A stretch of DNA of 64,000 nucleotides from Aegilops tauschii subsp. strangulata (lineage: Eukaryota > Streptophyta > Magnoliopsida > Poales > Poaceae). The position numbers and the translations under genes are program-made. The stretch spans positions 463,808,780 through 463,872,779 of the forward strand of contig NC_053040.3 in NCBI RefSeq assembly GCF_002575655.3. Direction: 5' to 3'. The notes under the pieces were generated by a model that saw only the letters and a program-made list of their open reading frames with translations, was not told the DNA's origin and did no database searches. Shown here piece after piece: positions 59,097 to 64,000 of this stretch (positions within the stretch are counted from its first letter, which is position 1; each line of letters opens with the position of its first letter).

Positions 59097-59110
59097 TTCA
59101 TTTTGTTTTA

Positions 59111-59700
59111 GCTAAAACCAGATTTATGTGTATGATGTGCTGAGATGATTGGAAGTTTTCCCGATTAAAACAAGATCTATGGGTATCGTATGCTGAGAAG
59201 GCGAGGTGCGGAGACATAAATCCTTTGCATTTTTCTTTGCGGGAAGAAATGTAACCTTATGAGCTTGATGATGCCACTTCACTGCCTCCAACTTGCATTT
59301 TTTCCCGTTCTGGCATCTTGTATCAACAGGGGGATAAGTATGTTCTATGAATACTTTTTTGCAAGCTTTCTTCTTTGTTTGCTTCGTATCAAGCTTGCGA
59401 GAACTTTTAAATTTTATCTAGTAGTACTCTATATGTCATGTATGGCTACCATGTTATTTATGTGTGGGAGACTACGTTGGCTTGTTTAGTAAAACATGGT
59501 TGTACCACTTTGCCTATAGCTTGTTGCCATGTTTACATATTTATGTCCCGTCATGTCAGGGAGCTCGAGCTCTCCCAGGATCTATTCTAGGGAGCCTAGA
59601 AACTATCGTGCAAATCTTTTCTTTCAACTAGAAAACAAAAAAGACAGTTCTGGATTGAACACCATTATCTTTTCCAAAAAGCAATTTGTCGTTTCAACTT
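59111..59700. other. Low-repeat intergenic DNA
   Basis: No repeat signature or credible gene was seen. It holds a 12-bp palindrome, GAGCTCGAGCTC, near 59562. A plus-strand frame at 59259-59489 is hydrophobic and has no context. Confidence 0.4.
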
Positions 59701-59714
59701 AGAAAATTGATCTT

Positions 59715-59860
59715 TTTTTGGAAAAAAGAGAACCTAATAGAAACGCATACGCACACACACGTACACTCACTCCTATGAATATGCATATGCACTCACTACC
59801 TCAATGAGCATCTCCGAGAGACTGAGCCGGTTGATCTTGAGGTTGACAAATTCGCCACAA
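59715..59860 (-). repeat. Dispersed grass repeat resembling a LINE or SINE 3' tail
   Basis: The plus strand has TTTTTTTGGAAAAAAG, then CACACACACGTACACTCACT, then a TCCGAGAGACTGAGCCGG motif. I remember this combination as a common grass repeat; on the minus strand the A-rich part would be the tail. Class uncertain. Confidence 0.4.
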
Positions 59861-60006
59861 ACACATTATAGTTGATGAGCACAACATATCATTGAAACAA
59901 TAGCGTCAGAGAACCTAAAATAAATCCAGAAAATATACAAGCACCTGTGCCAAATTTAAGACTTAAAACCCGGGCAAGTTGGTTCCACCACAAAAAATCT
60001 AACCAT
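59861..60006. other. 3' flank of F-box gene
   Basis: AT-rich; no canonical AATAAA on the minus strand was noticed. Nothing else seen. Confidence 0.3.
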
Positions 60007-61218
60007 CTACGCTATACTTAGTTTGCTAATCTTTTTTGTCTTGTTTGGAGCCTTGATCATTTCTTCAATTTTTTTGATTGGAGTAAATGATGGGCATGGG
60101 CGAAGCCACATGCACACCTCATCAATACGGCGAAGACCCAGCCGCTTCACAAGTTTGGCCTCGCGCTTGACAAAGTTGTACTTAAACAGGCCATCCCAAA
60201 AGACAAAGTAGGCACACCCGTTACCTTCATCCAGTTTCGAAGCGAAGCTGGTAGGAGATCCAAGGAACAACATGTGGTCACTTAAGTCTCGACTGTCTCT
60301 CTCGACCCATTGTATCTTCCCACTACTTGGCTCCTTCTGCATCACACGAATTTTCAGCCGCAACATTCTTGCCAGGTCGCTGCACGTGTAACGATTATAA
60401 CACCGGTCGCTCACCAGGACGGTTGCCAACAATAGCTCGCCATGTGACTCTACGATGTAACTGCATTCGTGAGAATAACATATATCCCTTTTTATATCCC
60501 ATGTCGACTCGAGGCTACTGCCGTTATCACTGTTATTGGCTTCAAATTTCATCATCATAAGGACACACGCACACCCAAGAGAATCGCCGGCCGACACTAG
60601 GACCTTGCCATCATGATACATGACATAGTGTCGCCCTGATAATTCTAATCTCTTCATCAGGACCGTCCATGCCAGATCGTTGGGATGCAGGATCGCCGCT
60701 GTAAATATCACCTTGCACGAAATGGAGGGCAGCGCCCGGTATAGAAAAACAGTGCCATCGCCGTAGACGACGCCGCGCACTTTCTTCATGGACGTCCTTA
60801 TCTCGTCTGGTAAGGGAGGTAGGTGGGTGGCTGCTCCGGTACGAATGTTGATGAGCCTCGGGTCGGGACAGGTGACAAAGAGCCAGGCGGCGGTGCCGTC
60901 CGCGCTAGCCACCCAGTTCCTGATATGTGAAGGTGGTACCTCCGGTGGCTCCACTAGAACGATGTCGTCGTTGCTCGATGCCTCAGGGGAGCGACGGGAA
61001 TCGATAATGGAGTGCAACATCTGGCCGCTGCGCGTAGTCAGAACCCACGGCAGGCACGTGGGGCGGGAGTGTAGTAGCGCCGCCGCTTCGCGCCAGGACC
61101 TGCAGACGGCGTGGAAGCGGACGAGATCGGCGGCGTGCTGCAAGCGGCTGGAGACCTCGAGGAGCAGATCCGGCGGCAGACCTGCCCACGGGCTGGGCGT
61201 GGGCGTGGTGCACCCCAT
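60007..61218 (-). CDS. F-box protein with DUF295 (KIB-type beta-propeller) domain, 403 aa
   Basis: This single open frame shows no stop or frameshift, unlike the surrounding repeats. An F-box lies near residues 12-50: GLPPDLLLEVSSRLQHAADL followed by VCRSWREAA, the motif that binds SKP1 in SCF ubiquitin ligases. The rest, about residues 75-385, fits the plant DUF295 family: WLFVTCPDPRLINIRTG, then LPPLPDEIR, then GCAYFVFWDGLFKYNF near the end. It ends in a Lys-rich tail. The protein presumably selects substrates for ubiquitination; none can be named. The start is the first ATG below a TATA motif about 53 bases upstream. Grass genomes hold hundreds of such genes, many weakly expressed. It is the only convincing cellular gene here. 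Confidence 0.9.
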   Translation of the reverse strand: MGCTTPTPSPWAGLPPDLLLEVSSRLQHAADLVRFHAVCRSWREAAALLHSRPTCLPWVLTTRSGQMLHSIIDSRRSPEASSNDDIVLVEPPEVPPSHIRNWVASADGTAAWLFVTCPDPRLINIRTGAATHLPPLPDEIRTSMKKVRGVVYGDGTVFLYRALPSISCKVIFTAAILHPNDLAWTVLMKRLELSGRHYVMYHDGKVLVSAGDSLGCACVLMMMKFEANNSDNGSSLESTWDIKRDICYSHECSYIVESHGELLLATVLVSDRCYNRYTCSDLARMLRLKIRVMQKEPSSGKIQWVERDSRDLSDHMLFLGSPTSFASKLDEGNGCAYFVFWDGLFKYNFVKREAKLVKRLGLRRIDEVCMWLRPCPSFTPIKKIEEMIKAPNKTKKISKLSIA

Positions 61219-61234
61219 CGGATCGGATCGGATC
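61219..61234. repeat. CGGAT microsatellite at F-box start
   Basis: Three tandem CGGAT units directly 5' of the start codon on the minus strand, in the short leader. Confidence 0.7.
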
Positions 61235-61270
61235 TAGTCTAGGAGATAGGTCGAGAACCTCCTGATCAGG

Positions 61271-61280
61271 TACATATATA
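61271..61280 (-). promoter_or_regulatory. Candidate TATA box of F-box gene
   Basis: The minus strand reads TATATATGTA about 53 bases above the start codon. The leader would be short (20-25 bases), so another start site is possible. Confidence 0.4.
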
Positions 61281-61641
61281 GATCAATCTTTCGTAACCGT
61301 CAATCTTTCGGGAAACTCTCCCAGTCAGAGACGGTTTCCATATCGTCAGACCGATCCTGCGCCATCGATCTCATCCTCCATCTCACGGCCGAGAGCTTCC
61401 AGTACGTCGTTCCTAGGAGGCTAGAAGCACCATATATCCCTCCGGGTTTCAGTCAATCGGTCTCCTCCTGATCCACGCCGCCGTCCCGTTGTCCTTCGCT
61501 GCACGGCCTCCACCCCGATGAAGCAGATCGAGCGCCACCACGCGATGTAGACCGCGTTCAACCACGCAGCTGCACCGTCATCTCGGTAGGGGGTAGGGAG
61601 GGGGCGGCAGGTTCTCCAGCCAGAGGAGGGGCTCACCAACC
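61281..61641. other. Upstream region between F-box gene and RLC-6
   Basis: GC-rich, with no recognised element. A minus-strand open frame at 61421-61639 has no domain. It may hold the F-box promoter or a gene fragment. Confidence 0.3.
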
Positions 61642-62004
61642 TGTAAAGAGCCTGCTATGGATTCACTCCTCACGAACACCAATTTGAGTTAGTCCAAAAT
61701 AGTAGCGAGTAGCTAGCTCTTTTTCTCAGAACAATCTAGCAGTGGAACACTACAACCAGCGGCTGCACACTCACTAGCTGTGCCACGGACTAGTGCAATG
61801 CGCACACACACTAGAGACTGAAGTTGGAGTACTACTTAAGCCGAATGCCTTGTACTGATCGAAGTGGAAATGGCCTGGCTTACAACGATTGGCATGGGCC
61901 CTATAGATAGTACAATGAACCGACTACACTACGCAAGGGCTGACGTCAAACAAGTGAATTACGTCACTGCTGAGTGCTGACCTTATATGCTACTTAGCTA
62001 CTAA

Positions 62005-63854
62005 GAGCATCTCCAGCCCGTTGGCCCCCCAGGCGGCGATTTTACGCGCCCCCGGGGGCGAGCCGGCGCTAGCGGCGGGGGGGGGGGGGGGTTCCCAGCC
62101 GCTCGCCCCAAGGTCGCCCCAGACGTGTTTTTTTATTTTAAAAATCAGAATTCGGCAAAGTTCGGCTAAATTCGGCTAACTTGACATTCATATTCAACAT
62201 GTTCGGCGTTACATAAATTATTAAAAAAAGACATCTACGGGGCGAAGAAGTCGCTGAGCGCGGCGAAGTCGCCGACGTCGCCGCCATCCTCGTCGTCGCC
62301 GTCGGCCTTCTCCTTCTTGATGGCGCGGCTGCCCCTGCTGCTGGACCCCTGCCCGGCGTCTCCAAGGCGGACCGGTGGTGGCGGCGCGTCGTCGTCGTCG
62401 CTGTCGTCGAGGACGACGACGCCTCCCTCGTGCCGGCCACGGCGCCGGGCTTCGAAGCGCTCGAAGGCAAGGATCTGGCGCTGCAGCTGCGTCTACGCCC
62501 AGTCGTCGCGTGCCCACTTCAGGGCCGCCTCGTTGTCGAGCTCCTCCTCCTTGACGCCGCCGGCGAGGCCGGGCTCCGTCTTCACGACGGGGAGCCCCGG
62601 CTCCGTCTTTGGCTTAACGAAGCGCCGAGGAGCCGAGGAGGAGGCGCGCCGGCCGCCCTCGTTAATGACGATACCGGCGCCGCGGGTGCGCCGACCGCGC
62701 GGCGTCTCCGCGGCGGGCTCGGCCTTGACGCCGAAGAGCGCCGGCGAGCCGGAAGAGTGGGAGGAGGAGCGGGAGGAGGAACAGGAAGAGGAGCTAAACC
62801 TCCTGGGCACCCACGGCCCGCCGCTCCGGCGGGGGGGGGGGGGGGGGGGGGGACGGCCACCGCGGCAGGGTATGCCAGCGGCAGGTTATTGCCGCCCACG
62901 AGGTACTCTAGCACCCCGTGCAGTGTGCGGCCGGGGACGCCCCACCAGAGGCGGCGGCCGTCACTATTCTTGATGCTGCCCACCACCGGTGCCCCGTTCG
63001 TGGACGCCAGCCGCTGCGCCAGCTGCCGCTGGAAGTAGTCCGCCCACGCCGCGTGGTTGTCGGCGGCGTACTGGGGAGGGCGCGCTGCTCCTCCTCTAGG
63101 GACGACCGCACGCGGTCGACCTCGGCGGCGTAGATGCCGGGGCGCGTGTCGACGTCGGGCATCGGGTGGATGGGGACACCGCCGTTGTTGAGCCTCCACC
63201 CCGTTGGCCCGGCGCGCATGTCCAGCGGCGCCGAGATGTTGGCCTTGAACAGGAGCCACGCCTCCGATGCCTGGAGCGAGCGGCGGCCGAAGCCGTTGGC
63301 CGCCGCGGCGTCGCCGGGAAGCGTTCGGCCATCGCTGGAGAGGGAAGGGAAGGGGAGGACGGGGGAGATAGCAGAGCTTGGCGGCGCGGACGAGAGAGAG
63401 TAGAGCTCGGCGGCGACTGGTTTGGGCTTGGGCTGGTGTGGCCAGCAGCGAGGGGGAGCGGCGGGTTTTATAGCCCGCGCCGTGTGTACGCGTGGCGGGA
63501 GGGTAGGCGTCGCCGCGCCGCCCGTGACGCGCCGGCCCGTGAGGAATCAATGGAAGGCTGACCGGCGGCAGCCTTGCCATTGATTCCCCGCGGGAAACCG
63601 AGGCGCTATGGGGGAAGACGAGGCGTCGTCTCGCTGACGCGGCTGGCCCGCGGCTCTTTCGCGCCAAAACCGTTCGCCCCGGCGCCCCCGGGCGCCCCCT
63701 AGCGCGCCGGGTTCGCCCTGGGTCCGCCGGCGCCAGTTTCGGCCCAAACCGGCGAAAAAACAGGCTCCTGGGGGTGCGACTGGGCCGTTTTTTGGGCGCC
63801 GGCGCGACAAAAGCGTCTGGGGAGGGCCTGTTGGGGGCGCGTCTGGAGATGCTC
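62005..63854 (-). mobile_element. DTH-1: PIF/Harbinger-like element, 1850 bp
   Basis: Perfect 12-bp inverted ends, GAGCATCTCCAG and CTGGAGATGCTC, are flanked by TAA on both sides (62002-62004 and 63855-63857). A 3-bp TWA duplication suits PIF/Harbinger. No DDE transposase or Myb-like ORF was seen; instead there is one decayed gene of unknown family. GC content is very high, with G-runs at 62077-62090 and 62830-62852. Confidence 0.75.
62235..63332 (-). pseudogene. Decayed unknown gene in DTH-1
   Basis: On the minus strand a start MAERF (63332) is followed by a frameshift. A conserved-looking block then reads MRAGPTGWRLNNGGVPIHPM and RSSLEEEQRALP; after another shift come AADNHAAWADYFQRQLAQRL and RRLWWGVPGRTLHGVLEYL; then Pro-rich sequence with a G-run that shifts frame. 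The C-terminal part has FVKPKTEPGLPVVKTEPG, NEAALKWARDDWA, a TAG at 62493-62495, an FERFEARRRGRHEGG helix, an acidic Asp tract and the end DFFAP. I recall similar proteins scattered in grass genomes with this kind of element, but know no function. The alternating acidic and Lys-rich tail suggests a nuclear protein; inference only. Confidence 0.55.
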
Positions 63855-63948
63855 TAAGCCACGTCTATTCCTGCTAGTAGAAAAACTTCCTTTCTACTGC
63901 TGCTGACATGCAGTCTTCGTAGACAAGCTTGACTCAACATTCTCCCCC

Positions 63949-64000
63949 TCAACCTTGTCGAAGGAGCTTGACGTTGATCCCGACCTTGTCGCGTAGCTCG
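63949..64000 (-). CDS. RLC-6 pol, last 16 codons (RNase H C-terminus)
   Basis: The minus strand gives ELRDKVGINVKLLRQG and a stop, the C-terminal end I associate with Ty1/copia RNase H. The polypurine tract overlaps the stop. The element continues beyond the window, so intactness cannot be judged. Confidence 0.65.
   Translation of the reverse strand, partial: ELRDKVGINVKLLRQG

Larger units (their letters stand above)
57810..59110 (-). mobile_element. DTC-F: CACTA terminus with genes reading toward it; far end not visible
   Basis: The sequence starts CACTACTAGGGAAAACCC inside RLC-5 gag (outer bases TGA). A subterminal array of AGTAGCGC motifs follows to about 58065. Two minus-strand coding segments then follow. 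The strand of the genes makes this the 3' end of the transposon. No complementary terminus was found to the right, and the rest of RLC-5 does not reappear, so the element is probably truncated near 59.1 kb. Confidence 0.7.
61642..63939 (-). mobile_element. RLC-6 copia 3' LTR, about 450 bp, split by a Harbinger-like element
   Basis: The edge at 63939 is well supported: on the minus strand a TGAGGGGGAGAA polypurine tract precedes TGTTGAGTCAAG. The outer edge at 61642 (plus strand TGTAAAGAGCC) is an inference from the TG/CA rule; the outer bases are CAACC. Without the insertion at 62005-63854 the LTR would be about 445 bp. Confidence 0.5.

Noticed and set aside
59405..59425. CTAGTAGTACTC as a possible right end of DTC-F
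   Set aside because: It lacks the final TAGTG of the CACTA terminus and has no subterminal AGTAGCGC motifs next to it.
61421..61639. 72-codon minus-strand frame upstream of the F-box gene
   Set aside because: No domain, no context, and a length expected by chance in GC-rich DNA.
62077..62852. Long G-runs (also near 4711 and 8057)
   Set aside because: Homopolymers of this length are error-prone in sequencing; I used them only as a possible cause of a frameshift in DTH-1.

Overview
The window looks like a gene-poor, repeat-packed stretch of a large grass genome, most likely Triticeae (wheat, Aegilops or barley). The reasons are the LTR and terminal signatures I recognise: Angela/BARE-clade copia LTRs that begin TGAAGGAAATATGCCC and end TTCCCCAACA, SIRE/Maximus-clade copia LTRs rich in TCGGT-N3-ACCGA, a tRNA-Asp-primed gypsy element, and CACTA transposons that begin CACTACTAGGGAAAA. 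Family names rest on memory; boundaries, target-site duplications (TSDs) and motifs were read from the sequence. One apparently intact cellular gene was found: an F-box/DUF295 gene at 60007-61218, minus strand. No rRNA, tRNA or CRISPR was seen.

Layout, left to right. 1-6990: minus-strand gypsy-like element RLG-1 (3.35 kb LTR, non-coding interior), cut by the window start. 6991-7382: exon-like fragment of unknown origin. 7383-10944: copia RLC-1 (minus), cut by CACTA end DTC-E at 10945. 11283-23459: CACTA DTC-A (TSD TAT) carrying a four-exon, possibly B3-like gene. Copia RLC-2 (14376-23058, TSD TTGAT) sits inside DTC-A, in an arm of a foldback. 23638-23770 plus 49837-52773: a second CACTA (DTC-B) with a second copy of that gene. 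It is split by copia RLC-3 (23771-49831, TSD TAAGC). RLC-3 contains copia RLC-4 (25433-40689), which contains gypsy-type RLG-2 (33130-39898, TSD GGGTA). 52774-57809: copia RLC-5 (minus), inserted in exon 4 of the second gene copy. 57810 to about 59.1 kb: a third CACTA end (DTC-F) with a viroplasmin-domain gene. 59.1-61.6 kb: low-repeat sequence and the F-box gene. 61642-64000: 3' end of copia RLC-6 (minus), with a PIF/Harbinger-like element (62005-63854, TSD TAA) in its LTR.

How the parts relate. The insertions stack up to four deep (RLG-2 in RLC-4 in RLC-3 in DTC-B). Most copia coding regions are broken by stops, frameshifts or deletions. Several elements look non-autonomous: RLC-3 has gag and a third ORF but no pol, RLG-2 has one orphan ORF in place of gag-pol, RLG-1 codes for nothing recognisable, and RLC-1 and RLC-5 share the same RNase H deletion. 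The most interesting signals are the multi-exon gene carried by two CACTA elements and broken differently in each copy, the interrupted-palindrome arrays in the SIRE-type U3 regions that reappear upstream of the third ORF, a 52-nt hairpin with a compensatory base-pair change between RLC-3 and RLC-4, and a polypurine-tract 15-mer that recurs inside RLG-2.
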